Shown: positions 53,076-61,563 of the stretch, piece by piece
Numbering within the stretch: the stretch's first letter is position 1
How the letters are laid out: the number at the start of each line of letters is the position of its first letter
Assembly (NCBI RefSeq): GCF_001635455.1
Contig: NZ_LWEH01000364.1
Location: 248,001 to 312,000 of the forward strand
Direction: 5' to 3'
DNA length: 64,000 nt
Origin: Vibrio sp. HI00D65
GTDB lineage: Bacteria; Pseudomonadota; Gammaproteobacteria; Enterobacterales; Vibrionaceae
Notes under the pieces: model-generated
What the model saw: only the letters and a program-made list of their open reading frames with translations
What the model was told of the DNA's origin: nothing
The model's database searches: none
Made by a program: the position numbers and the translations under genes

Positions 53076-54659
53076 TTAATCTGGATTTACCCAAAGTTTT
53101 GCAAAATCGCACCAACCAATAGAGTTGATTTCGACATTTCTTACTCGAGATGGAACCGTTAGCGTTAAACTCTCTGACTTGAAGATCGCAAGAACATTAT
53201 TGTTGTAGAGATCAGTTATTAGGCCATTTATTAAGGTTTCTTTTTGAGTAGGGGACTCAGTTTTACGTATGGTATTTAAAGTGTTAGCTAAATTATCATA
53301 CTGCTCCCAAGTTAGATTTTTACTCCAAAAAGGGTAAAGCTTGAAAAAAGCAAACAAGCTTGTAACTCGATCTCCCTCTAATCGAATCCCACCAATAGCC
53401 AAGTCTTGGTTAGGTACAGCACGTCCGTATGAATGCTGACGACCTATAGGCTTTTTATTTATGGATGAATTTGCACTCATTAACTTACGAGCAAAGTTGC
53501 GATTTTCATTGTTGTTCTCATAGCTGAACGATATGGGAAATGGCCATTCAAATGATGATTGGTCATTGCATTGAAATAAATTGATTAGTGAATTTTTGAT
53601 GGAAGTGGTTTGGAGCTCACTATGATTAAGTAAAATGAAAAAGTAACCAATATCACTAGTTGATACTTTGTATTTGTTCTCATCACCATCAAGAAAGAAG
53701 AAATTCTCAGCGCACTTTTTGTCTTGCTCCCATTCCGGATGAATCCAAAGTTCAATCCTTTCAATTAATGCGCAGTGGCCGCTGTATTGGTCATTTCGTG
53801 CTAACCTAAGAACTCGAGTTGAGTTAACCTCAACAAGAAATGGCCCAGATCCTATGGGCAAGTAACTCATGTCCGGCTGATAAATACTATGTTTAGGCAT
53901 AATTGCTGTTTCAGCTCTGGACAACAACAGAGGTAGGCTAGGGTCTTTGGTTGTCAACCTGATAATAATGCAATGCAACGAAGCTATTTCTATGTCGCTA
54001 ATATGATCGTATAACCTTTGCCAGTACACAGATAGAGACAAGGCTTTTAAGCTTTCAACAACATCTATCGCTGTTACGGCTGATTGATCATGAAAAATTG
54101 CTGAGGATCTTAGGTGAAAAGTCCAATTCATATGGCCTTTATCACTTTCCCAGTGATGCGCAAGATCTCCTATAAGCTCTGACCCGTCATAGGTGACTAA
54201 AGTCTGAAAAACTTCATGAATTAGATGTCTTTCAGTTCGCTCTATAGATTTGTGAGGGTGTAGTGGTCCTATTTTTCTGTGAAATGGAGCGTAGATAGTT
54301 CTATCATTTTGGCTAGATGTTCGCTCCAAATATTGCTTTAATCCGACTGCAGCATCCCGTTTGTTAAAGCTCACTAATTGGTGTGCTTGTTCATATTTTG
54401 CGCTGTCTATAGCTTTATCTACTTGTGCGTAACAAGCATCGATTGGTTCTACGACGCAGTTAAGTTGCCCTCTTTTGCCTCGTCCTCTAGCTGGAGCCCA
54501 AGTCAGCCAATTCATTTCGGACATTTGTTTAAGTAGAGTTCGGGTATGCCTTTCACTGCACATAAAGGCGGTAGCGATCTGTTCAATAGTCACCTTATTA
54601 GTGCCGGGACCCATTTTTTGAAACAGGTCCTCGTATAATTCTAGTTTACGTTTATTCAT
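53076..54659 (-). CDS. SgrR-family transcriptional regulator (copy 1)
   Basis: 527 aa. The N-terminal about 110 residues are an SgrR winged HTH (KLELYEDLFQKMG, TIEQIATAFMCSERHTRTLLKQM, WLTWAPARGRGKRGQL). From about 120 on is a solute-binding-protein (SBP_bac_5) domain: LHPHKSIERTERHLIHEVFQ, GDLAHHWESD, WTFHLRSSAIFHD and IGSGPFLVE. E. coli SgrR uses such a domain to sense sugar-phosphate stress and activates the sRNA SgrS. This one starts 8 bp inside the end of a small gene (ATGAATAA overlap), so translation is coupled. A plus-strand orphan terminator is upstream. It is a paralogue of the gene at 55902. Confidence 0.92.
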   Translation of the reverse strand: MNKRKLELYEDLFQKMGPGTNKVTIEQIATAFMCSERHTRTLLKQMSEMNWLTWAPARGRGKRGQLNCVVEPIDACYAQVDKAIDSAKYEQAHQLVSFNKRDAAVGLKQYLERTSSQNDRTIYAPFHRKIGPLHPHKSIERTERHLIHEVFQTLVTYDGSELIGDLAHHWESDKGHMNWTFHLRSSAIFHDQSAVTAIDVVESLKALSLSVYWQRLYDHISDIEIASLHCIIIRLTTKDPSLPLLLSRAETAIMPKHSIYQPDMSYLPIGSGPFLVEVNSTRVLRLARNDQYSGHCALIERIELWIHPEWEQDKKCAENFFFLDGDENKYKVSTSDIGYFFILLNHSELQTTSIKNSLINLFQCNDQSSFEWPFPISFSYENNNENRNFARKLMSANSSINKKPIGRQHSYGRAVPNQDLAIGGIRLEGDRVTSLFAFFKLYPFWSKNLTWEQYDNLANTLNTIRKTESPTQKETLINGLITDLYNNNVLAIFKSESLTLTVPSRVRNVEINSIGWCDFAKLWVNPD

Positions 54660-54873
54660 TTATTTTCGCAGTATCATTGGACTTTTCTCGTTGAGTCATT
54701 CGAGTATGACTCTCTCGTGTATCCTCCCAAAACTTGTTAGTGTCAAATATTTCATTGAGCCTTTGCACTCTTTGCGCTGGTGTCATATAGAAAATCCGAG
54801 CCAGCAATCCCCGCGTTCTCTCGTGCGGATAAGTTGATCGAATGAACTTTGCAATGTAGTCATAAGTTGTCAT
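54652..54873 (-). CDS. Small protein coupled to the SgrR-like regulator
   Basis: 73 aa from the ATG at 54873, with an AGG-containing leader (an earlier start at 54900 has no ribosome site). Rich in Arg, Tyr and Thr: MTTYDYIAKFIRSTYPHERT, GLLARIFYMTPAQRVQRLNEIF, then a charged tail ending AKINE. The stop codon overlaps the SgrR start (8 bp). No named family recognised; probably a cofactor or partner of the regulator, on the basis of coupling only. Confidence 0.65.
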   Translation of the reverse strand: MTTYDYIAKFIRSTYPHERTRGLLARIFYMTPAQRVQRLNEIFDTNKFWEDTRESHTRMTQREKSNDTAKINE

Positions 54874-54959
54874 CTTTTTTACCTGTATGAATGAAAGCAT
54901 AGACAGGCTAAATGATTTCAGGAAGACAAAACCGGAACACTTATAGAGTTTGTTCCTGT

Positions 54960-55335
54960 TTTACTAACTAAAGAGTCGTTGCTAATACACATAGTTCGCG
55001 GGTGCTGAGTGTAAACGTTGTGTGTTACAAGTGATAAATCTGACATATATCAATGGTAATGGTTTAGCATAACTCGAGCTTCTTAACGTTGTGCAACCAT
55101 ATGTGAGTAGATTGAATTACTTTTTGATGGTGGTAGTGGTTGCATTTTTTCAGGTTTAAATATGGCTTCAGCTATAAAGGTTCCTTAGCTACCACTGAGC
55201 TTGTAAAACTTCATAACGAATATCCGTTTGGCGTACTCGAATATCAATATTGAATGGAGAGGCAATTAGGTTGTCGCAGATTTATAGCCGTTTTTTGTGA
55301 ATGGTCTTACGAATGAGTAAGACCATTTTTGTTTT
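54960..55335 (+). ncRNA. Candidate small RNA or small-protein transcript divergent from the SgrR operon
   Basis: A plus-strand terminator at 55300-55335 has no recognisable gene ahead of it. The 400 bp between the SgrR operon and this terminator hold no ORF over 60 codons. A 37-codon frame from TTG at 55140 to TGA at 55253 (LHFFRFKYGFSYKGSLATTE..EYPFGVLEYQY) is open but has a weak ribosome site. In E. coli the sRNA SgrS, which also encodes a 43-residue peptide, is divergent from sgrR, so the layout is suggestive. The 5' end given is a guess. Confidence 0.3.
55300..55335 (+). terminator. Orphan plus-strand terminator
   Basis: AATGGTCTTAC-GAATGA-GTAAGACCATT followed by TTTGTTTTT: 11-bp perfect stem. 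The U-tract exists only on the plus strand, so it does not serve the leftward DUF1090 gene. Confidence 0.85.
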
Positions 55336-55369
55336 TAATTGAAACCGCTACGATGTACGCGAATTTGAT

Positions 55370-55768
55370 TTAAGGGATCTCAGATAGTTCTTGCTTTAAG
55401 TCATCAATTTTACGCTGCTCTTTTTCTATCTTGCGCTGATACTTTTTAATTTTGTCCGATCTGTTGTCTTGTTTGGCTTTTTCCAAGTCGGCTTGGTATT
55501 CAGCCAAATCTTCTTCATTTGATTCGATTTTTTCACGAAGCTCATCTTTCAAAGCTTCGTTGGTGCAGTTCTCTTTCGTTGCTTTCAGTGCTGTGGTCAA
55601 TCGCTCGACTTTATACTGATTGTCGTATTGCTTAGCTTGTTCGATTTGATACTCGATCTCACAAAACTTTTTCTCACAGCCAGTAAGTGAGTTGCAGGTC
55701 GTGCTTGCCATACTGCTAAAAGAAAATGCACTGAGGAGCAGTATTGAGCCTTTTAGGTGTCGATTCAT
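55370..55768 (-). CDS. DUF1090 family periplasmic protein (YqjC-like)
   Basis: 132 aa. A signal peptide (MNRHLKGSILLLSAFSFSSMA) is followed by three cysteines (TCNSLTGCEKKFCEIEYQI) and a highly charged helical region that should form coiled coils (EEDLAEYQADLEKAKQDN; KIKKYQRKIEKEQRKIDDL). This matches YqjC/DUF1090 in size and pattern. The function is unknown. Single gene. Confidence 0.9.
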   Translation of the reverse strand: MNRHLKGSILLLSAFSFSSMASTTCNSLTGCEKKFCEIEYQIEQAKQYDNQYKVERLTTALKATKENCTNEALKDELREKIESNEEDLAEYQADLEKAKQDNRSDKIKKYQRKIEKEQRKIDDLKQELSEIP

Positions 55769-55901
55769 GATTTACCTTCTTCTGGTTCTATGGTTTGAGC
55801 CTAGTTTCATGGCAACTTAACACCCGCACGCATTGCTTATGGCAGAGGAGTGTTAAAGGTAAGTCTATGTGTAGAATGACTTATCTCTATTAAAGATAGA
55901 A

Positions 55902-57407
55902 TCAAATATGGCTAACCCACAACTTATCGAGGTCACACCAACCGAACCCATTTACTCGTGCTCCGTGTATTTTTTCAGATACTTCTAGATTGAATGCCTC
56001 TTGCTTGAGCTCGACCACTACTTCAGTCTTGTATAGCCAGCATTTGAGTTGCACGAGCGTTTTGGCGGCTTGCTCAAAGTCTGATTCGCATTGAATTGAG
56101 GCTAAAGCTTGATCGATGGTTGCGAGCATTTCAACGGGTAGTGACAAATCTTCGAAAGGGAAGCGGGTGAAGAAGCCCAACCAAGAAGAGAATGCGTGGT
56201 TTTCATCGATAATGCTGCACAAAGCCGCGTCTCTTATCGTTGAAAAATTCCCATACTCGACGGTGAGCTTAGTATCATCGGGTGCTGAAGATTGGCTGAA
56301 AAAAGCTTGGCATTCCGAGGTGTCTTCAACTGTGAATGTTCGGTTTCTAGAAGGCAACTTTGGATTTTGAATTTTGAAAAAAGTAGAGCCGTGAGCTTGC
56401 GCATGTGCGCAGCTGTATTCGCCAACTTTGAGTGTTTTTTCAGGCACTTTTACGCACACCTGATTTTGAGCACACGCTTTACTCTCTGCCCACTCTGGGT
56501 AAACCCAGAATTCGACTCGATTTAGGATCGGAACCTGATTTGAATACGCATCATTGCGGTTCAGTCTTAACATCTTGTTTGAGAAGATCGCCAATGAGAA
56601 TGGACCAGAACCGACCAACCTATCGACAGAATTAGGCTCAAAAATCGATGCTTCGGCTCTGGCAAGCAAGCGGGGCAGATGCCAATCCGTCTTGCTGAGT
56701 TTTATTGTGATGATGTTGCCTGAAGACGGAGAGACTTCAGTAATATGTTGATAGCAGCGATGCCATAACTTGCTTGAAGAGAGCAAAGCAAGACAGTGTG
56801 CAATGTCTTGAGGTTCCAGTGTTCGGCCGTTGTGGAATTGCACACCATTACGAATTTGGAAACGCCAGATCGATGCATTTTCATTGGGTAGCCAATGATA
56901 AGCCAAGTCGCCACATAATTTACCTTGTTGTACAGAGGTGAGACGCTGGCAAATTTGCATCACCAAGAAACGTTCAGTCCGTCTCAGCACACGCTGAGGG
57001 TGAAGTGCTTCGAGTTCACGGTGGAAGGGAATGTACGCGCCGCTCTGCGCCGATTGATTCGCGCTATTTAGGAATGCTTGCAGTTCCTTACCAGCATTGC
57101 GTCCATTAAAGCTTAAGGTACTGAATACCTGCTCGATGTTGCCGGAATCTGCTTGGCTTTGTGCGTATTGATAACATGCTTCCATTGGCTCAATTAGACA
57201 CGTGAGTTGTGCTTTTTTATTGCGTCCTGAACTGGCTTGCCACTCAATCCAGCCTTGCGCTGTCATTGCTTTGAGTAGAGTTTGAACGTGACGCTCACTC
57301 ACATGTAGAAAGGTTGCGATTTGACTGACTTGGCAGCGTGATACTCCAGGCCCAAAAGCCTGAAATATCTTTTCGTACAGTTCAAGCTTGCGCTTTAGGT
57401 TGCCCAA
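55902..57407 (-). CDS. SgrR-family transcriptional regulator (copy 2)
   Basis: 501 aa with a TTG start at 57407; AGGA is 8 bases upstream and overlaps the stop codon region of the preceding oxidoreductase gene, suggesting coupled translation. The HTH (KLELYEKIFQAFGPGVSRCQ, QIATFLHVSERHVQTLLKAM, GWIEWQASSGRNKKAQL) and the SBP_bac_5 domain (LHPQRVLRRTERFLVMQI, GDLAYHWLPNENASIWRF, LVGSGPFSLAIF) run in the same order as in the gene at 53076; the two are clear paralogues. The operon partner, a Gfo/Idh/MocA oxidoreductase, suggests that it senses a sugar or sugar-derived stress and regulates its breakdown. Confidence 0.92.
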   Translation of the reverse strand: MGNLKRKLELYEKIFQAFGPGVSRCQVSQIATFLHVSERHVQTLLKAMTAQGWIEWQASSGRNKKAQLTCLIEPMEACYQYAQSQADSGNIEQVFSTLSFNGRNAGKELQAFLNSANQSAQSGAYIPFHRELEALHPQRVLRRTERFLVMQICQRLTSVQQGKLCGDLAYHWLPNENASIWRFQIRNGVQFHNGRTLEPQDIAHCLALLSSSKLWHRCYQHITEVSPSSGNIITIKLSKTDWHLPRLLARAEASIFEPNSVDRLVGSGPFSLAIFSNKMLRLNRNDAYSNQVPILNRVEFWVYPEWAESKACAQNQVCVKVPEKTLKVGEYSCAHAQAHGSTFFKIQNPKLPSRNRTFTVEDTSECQAFFSQSSAPDDTKLTVEYGNFSTIRDAALCSIIDENHAFSSWLGFFTRFPFEDLSLPVEMLATIDQALASIQCESDFEQAAKTLVQLKCWLYKTEVVVELKQEAFNLEVSEKIHGARVNGFGWCDLDKLWVSHI

Positions 57408-57416
57408 TTCGAATTC

Positions 57417-58430
57417 CTAAATATTAGGTTTAGTTAAGTGTTGGTAGCCTGTATCAGCGAGCGCTGTTTCCATGGTTTCAAGAACCTGTGTACTTATCTT
57501 TGAGCTTAGGATATCAGACTCAAGTTTTCCCTCTAAGACAAGTTGCGAAAAGTGCTCGATTTGATACTCGAACCCATTACCTTGAACGGGGTGCTCGATG
57601 GTGAAGGTTTCTTGTTTGTACTCCACCGTTATATGGGCTGGGTTCCACCACTTCTCTTTAATTGTAATGGCGATATCTGGGCCCGTTAATCGCGCTGCAC
57701 GTGGCAGGTTTCTTACCGTCGAAGCCGATATGGTCGCGTTGATCTCTCCAGAGAACTGGAAGCACGAATCGGTATCTACATTCGAACCTTCATAGAGGCT
57801 CGACATTTCGACTTTAGGTAGAGGAGGCGTAATTTTAAGAGTGCGACATAAATCGTAGAAGAACCACAGACCATACACTCCAACATCAAGTGTTGCCCCG
57901 CCGGCTAAATCCGGGTTGAAGATAAACAGGTTAGGGTCGTAGTCGTGCTCATTACCAAAGCTGGCTTCTACCGAATCAAGCTTAATCTGGTTGCTGGTTA
58001 AAAACGATGTAAGCTCGCGATAAGCTGGGAACACCACGGTCTTCATCGCCTCTAGCAACATTACGCGATTTTGTTCAGCTATGGCTTTCATTTCTAACCA
58101 ATCACTAAGGTTGGTAAAGGCTGGTTTTTCTACCAATACGTGCTTGTTGTGGCTGAGAAATAGTTTGGCTAGCGGTTTGTGGTACGGATGGACCGTGGCA
58201 ATGTACACAGCTTCAACATCGGGATCTTGAGCCATGGCTTCATAAGATCCATAAGCTTTATCGCAATCAAACTTATTAGCAAAAAGAGCCGCTCTTGATT
58301 GGTTGCGTGCGGACACTGCGTAGAGTTCGCCAAATGAGCAGTGCTCTGTTAGCGATGTGGCGAATCTATTCGCGATATTGCCGAGCCCTGCGATACCCCA
58401 TTTAATCTTACGTTGTGTGTCATTCATCAC
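57417..58430 (-). CDS. Gfo/Idh/MocA family NAD(P)-dependent oxidoreductase
   Basis: 337 aa. Rossmann fold at the N terminus (KWGIAGLGNIANRFATSL), then YIATVHPYHKPLAKLFLSHNKHVLVEKPAF (landmark HVLVEKP), where the Lys is the family's catalytic residue. The C-terminal alpha/beta domain has GGATLDVGVYGLWF, with the Asp/His-like pair expected of the family. It oxidises or reduces a sugar, inositol or dihydrodiol; the substrate is not clear. It is 9 bp upstream of the SgrR-like gene in the same operon. Confidence 0.92.
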   Translation of the reverse strand: MMNDTQRKIKWGIAGLGNIANRFATSLTEHCSFGELYAVSARNQSRAALFANKFDCDKAYGSYEAMAQDPDVEAVYIATVHPYHKPLAKLFLSHNKHVLVEKPAFTNLSDWLEMKAIAEQNRVMLLEAMKTVVFPAYRELTSFLTSNQIKLDSVEASFGNEHDYDPNLFIFNPDLAGGATLDVGVYGLWFFYDLCRTLKITPPLPKVEMSSLYEGSNVDTDSCFQFSGEINATISASTVRNLPRAARLTGPDIAITIKEKWWNPAHITVEYKQETFTIEHPVQGNGFEYQIEHFSQLVLEGKLESDILSSKISTQVLETMETALADTGYQHLTKPNI

Positions 58431-58480
58431 TTACTCCAATCGTTGTTTTGTCTCAGTTTACTTAGGGCGTCACAAACAAA

Positions 58481-58510
58481 TAGAGAACAGATCTTTCAAT
58501 CTGTTCTCTA
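58481..58510. terminator. Bidirectional terminator
   Basis: TAGAGAACAGAT / ATCTGTTCTCTA, a 12-bp perfect stem with a 6-nt loop, followed by TTTTTATTATTTT on the plus strand and TTTGTTTG on the minus strand. It ends the homocysteine methyltransferase transcript. Confidence 0.85.
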
Positions 58511-58539
58511 TTTTTATTATTTTAACCGAAGCGGTGGCT

Positions 58540-59439
58540 TTAGCTTTGTGCGGAACGCCTCCAATCCGCGAGGGCTTTAATATGTTTTGGTCCGATTCCA
58601 CAACACCCGCCAATAATGTTCGCGCCAAGGGCATGCCAGCGTTTTGCATAGGCTAAGTAACCTTGGCCATCTAACTCGCGCATTTCTTGAAGCATATCAT
58701 TCGCTTCATGTTCACTGCTGATCGGCGCAAAGTTATTTGCATAGACACCGATTTCTAGATCTTGGCCTAACTCATCCATTACCTGTTTGGTATCGATAAT
58801 CGCTTGATCCATCACTTCCGGTACCGAGCAGTTAAACATGATGCCTGTCGCGTTAGACTGACAAACCAGCTTGACGGCTTCTTTTACGCTCTCACCTGAA
58901 CGAATAGATGCAGAATCTCCTTTGGTATCTTCTAAACTAAAGGCGTAGTAACACGGTTTCGTTGATTGCTTGAGTACCCCATGAATGGATTCAAACTCTT
59001 GTGCGCTGCATAGGGTTTCGACTAACCACAGATCGATATTTGGTTTTTGTGCATCGTAGAGGGTTTGAATGATATATGCCGCTTCTTCGGCTTTGAATAA
59101 GTCTGGTCGGTAGCTGCCAAATGGCGGTGGAACAGAGCCTGCCACTTTGACCGTGTGAGGCGCTTGGTCAGCAACTGCTCTAGCTAATTTGCCAGACAGC
59201 GCTGCTAGCTCAAATCCTCTTTGTGCAAACAGTTCTTCACCTAAATGAAAAGGCACACACGCATAGCTATTAGTGGTTATGATTTCAGCGCCTGCATCGA
59301 TAAAGTTTTGGTGCGCTTGGCTAACAAAATCTGGGGCTTCAATCAGCGCTTGAGCGCTCCAAAGAGGCTGTGAGAATGGCGCGCTAATTTCTTTGAGCTC
59401 TCGGCCCATGCCGCCATCAAGTATGGTGAGTGTTTTCAT
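58540..59439 (-). CDS. Homocysteine S-methyltransferase family protein
   Basis: 299 aa from the ATG at 59439 (a TTG two codons earlier is less likely). LTILDGGMGRELKE is the family start; ITTNSYACVPF and MFNCSVPEV provide the first zinc Cys, and IGGCCGIGPKHIKAL gives the paired zinc cysteines. It transfers a methyl group to a thiol such as homocysteine from a donor like S-methylmethionine or betaine; the donor cannot be told. A betaine donor would fit a choline-using organism, but the bet operon is far away. It diverges from the lipoate-ligase-like gene. Confidence 0.92.
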   Translation of the reverse strand: MKTLTILDGGMGRELKEISAPFSQPLWSAQALIEAPDFVSQAHQNFIDAGAEIITTNSYACVPFHLGEELFAQRGFELAALSGKLARAVADQAPHTVKVAGSVPPPFGSYRPDLFKAEEAAYIIQTLYDAQKPNIDLWLVETLCSAQEFESIHGVLKQSTKPCYYAFSLEDTKGDSASIRSGESVKEAVKLVCQSNATGIMFNCSVPEVMDQAIIDTKQVMDELGQDLEIGVYANNFAPISSEHEANDMLQEMRELDGQGYLAYAKRWHALGANIIGGCCGIGPKHIKALADWRRSAQS

Positions 59440-59661
59440 ATTCAATACTATCTAAAACAATTGCTGAAGTTCTGCTGTCACCATATCAGACAACCTTGCT
59501 TGACTAAAGCTGTCCAAACGCTAGGTTATTAACTAAGCCGATACCGCATTTGTGGTAATAATAAATAATGCACCTCTGGCGCTATGTTGTATTGGATTAG
59601 GGGGATATATTATTAGGGCCAATGATTAACTTGAACCCAACAAGCTGCAGAGGAGAGTGCA

Positions 59662-60363
59662 TTGAAGTTAACGAATAAGCTCGTGCGTTACCCGCACATT
59701 GATGTCGATCGTGTGTTTGAAAAAGAAGGTGAGCTACTGCAGCAAATACAGAATGGTGAGATTGGACAAGCCTTAATGTTGTGGCAAGCCAAAACGCCGA
59801 CACTTGTTTTACCTGCAGGTAAAAAGTGGCCAGTGACGTTGGAGTCTAGAAAGCAGCTTGAAGCACAAGGCTGGCAACTCTCTTCGCGTAAAACGGGTGG
59901 TGCTCCCGTTCCCCAGCTACCGGGTGTGATTAACCTATCGCACATTTATCATTGGCCGAGCGATGAAGCGTATAATATTCAAAAAGCCTATCTGCATTTA
60001 TGTGATGTATTAACTCAATTTTTTAGAGAGTTAGGCGTTGATGTCGATGTGCACGCAACTCCAGGTTCTTATTGCGATGGCGATTACAATCTTAACATCA
60101 ACAAGCAAAAAATAGTGGGGACGGCTCAACGTGTTTTGCTGAAACGAGGAGGCGGTCAAATAGTACTGTCCCAAGCCTGTATCTTGTTAGATGCAGACTT
60201 AGAATACATCGTTGAGCCAGTGAACTTTTACAATCAAATTTGCGGTAACCCAACCGTGGTAGAGGCACACGTTCACACTATTTTATCTGAACATGTGACG
60301 CCCATGCCCAATGTAGATTCACTCTTTCAGCAGCTGAGCCAAGCTTTTATTAAGCATGTATAA
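59662..60363 (+). CDS. Lipoate-protein ligase family protein
   Basis: 233 aa with a TTG start at 59662 after GAGGAGAG. The BPL/LplA/LipB fold is indicated by SSRKTGGAPVPQLPGVINLS (the nucleotide loop), GSYCDGDYNLNINKQKIVGTAQRVL (Lys-Ile-x-Gly-x-Ala as in lipoate ligases; landmark KIVGTAQRV) and GGQIVLSQACILLD. Shorter than E. coli LplA (338 aa), it lacks the C-terminal accessory domain. It may activate or transfer lipoyl or a related acyl group; the family also includes octanoyltransferases. Confidence 0.85.
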   Translation: MKLTNKLVRYPHIDVDRVFEKEGELLQQIQNGEIGQALMLWQAKTPTLVLPAGKKWPVTLESRKQLEAQGWQLSSRKTGGAPVPQLPGVINLSHIYHWPSDEAYNIQKAYLHLCDVLTQFFRELGVDVDVHATPGSYCDGDYNLNINKQKIVGTAQRVLLKRGGGQIVLSQACILLDADLEYIVEPVNFYNQICGNPTVVEAHVHTILSEHVTPMPNVDSLFQQLSQAFIKHV

Positions 60364-60620
60364 TAATTATTTGTAAGCTAGGCTACCAATTTACAGGTGC
60401 TGGGGCTCCTAAACTTTGAGTGCCTTGAAATCGACACTCTGTTAATACGTCACGTAATTTTGCTACTCAATGTGTAGAGGTTTTACTGCCATCGTGTTGG
60501 ACAGACTATTCGAAATTTTTCCGATGCAGCGATACGTTAATAAGTCTGAAAACAGTTGAATCTGAAGACAGAACTATAAAAGAGGCCTCAAAATGAGGCC
60601 GTTTTTGTTTTTGTTTTTGA
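60364..60620 (+). other. Long 3' untranslated region of the lipoate-ligase gene
   Basis: About 220 bp after the stop codon have no ORF but end in a strong terminator: GGCCTCA-AAA-TGAGGCC (60584-60600) followed by GTTTTTGTTTTTGTTTTT. The long tail could be a 3' UTR or hold a short RNA. Confidence 0.55.
60584..60620 (+). terminator. Terminator downstream of the lipoate-ligase gene
   Basis: 7-bp GC-rich perfect stem, 3-nt loop and a repeated GTTTTT tail. Confidence 0.85.
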
Positions 60621-60663
60621 TTGTTCCACTTTTGTTGAGAGCCAAAGTGAAATTATGCTGAAC

Positions 60664-61563
60664 TCAGCTCGCTCGTTGTCGTCGACGTTTTTGACGTGAA
60701 CTTTTGAGCATCTTTGTTGGTGATAAACCGGTCACCAGCATGGTGCCTGTGATAACCAAGACAGAGCCAATCATAGTATTAATACCGATGGCCTCATCTA
60801 AGAATAAGTTACCCCAAAGGATTCCAAATACAGGAATTAGAAAGGTGACTGAAAGCGCCGAAGGCGCACCAAGCTCATTGATGAGATTAAAGTAAAGCAG
60901 ATACGCTAACCCGGTACATACTGCACCTAATAAGATGACCGATGCAGTGATAGTGAGATCGGGGGCTTCTCGCATAGGTATGAAAAATACAAATGGCAGT
61001 ACGATTAACACCGCTGCCCACATGCTGCCGTGCGCGTTATTGAAGGCTTCAACCTTAGGGGCTGTTTTGGTGTAGTTAGAGGCGATACCGTAGCTAAATG
61101 CGGCCATCACCGCTGCAAAAATTGGAATAATGGCTTCTTGTCCGATATTGAACGCATCCCATCCAACCAACACTGTCACGCCCGTCACACCAATGCCTAG
61201 CCCAAGCAACACTTTGCTCTCAAGTGCAGTTTTGGTCCATATCGCACCTATGATCGCCGCCCATATCGGTGCTGTGGAGTTCAAAATCGCAAGGGTTGAA
61301 GCATTCAAAGTTTGAGCAGCATAAGCGAAACACAAAAAAGGAAGTGCGGTGTTAAATAAACCAAGAATGAAAAAGTGTTTCGAGTGAGCATTAAATGAGA
61401 GCTTTCCTTTTAGATAAAAAGAAACCAAAAGTAGGGTGATTGCCGCGCACAAAACTCGCGCTTCAATTAGGACCGCAGGGCCTAAAGGATTCGCTGCAAT
61501 TCTCATAAAAAGGAACGAGCCTCCCCATATAGCAGCTAGCATGATCAGTTTAAAATAGCTCAC
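60664..61563 (-). CDS. EamA (DMT) family transporter
   Basis: 299 aa from GTG at 61563 (MSYFKLIMLAAIWGGSFLFMRI after fMet; upstream GAG at a usable distance). A GTG at 61590 would add nine non-family residues. About 10 TM helices in two EamA repeats: the first begins LAAIWGGSFLFMRIA and ends with ILNSTAPIWAAIIGA, the second ends with ALSVTFLIPVFGILWGNLFLDE. Basic C-terminal tail (KSSRQKRRRQRAS). Such proteins export amino acids, metabolites or drugs. Single gene. Confidence 0.93.
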   Translation of the reverse strand: MSYFKLIMLAAIWGGSFLFMRIAANPLGPAVLIEARVLCAAITLLLVSFYLKGKLSFNAHSKHFFILGLFNTALPFLCFAYAAQTLNASTLAILNSTAPIWAAIIGAIWTKTALESKVLLGLGIGVTGVTVLVGWDAFNIGQEAIIPIFAAVMAAFSYGIASNYTKTAPKVEAFNNAHGSMWAAVLIVLPFVFFIPMREAPDLTITASVILLGAVCTGLAYLLYFNLINELGAPSALSVTFLIPVFGILWGNLFLDEAIGINTMIGSVLVITGTMLVTGLSPTKMLKSSRQKRRRQRAS

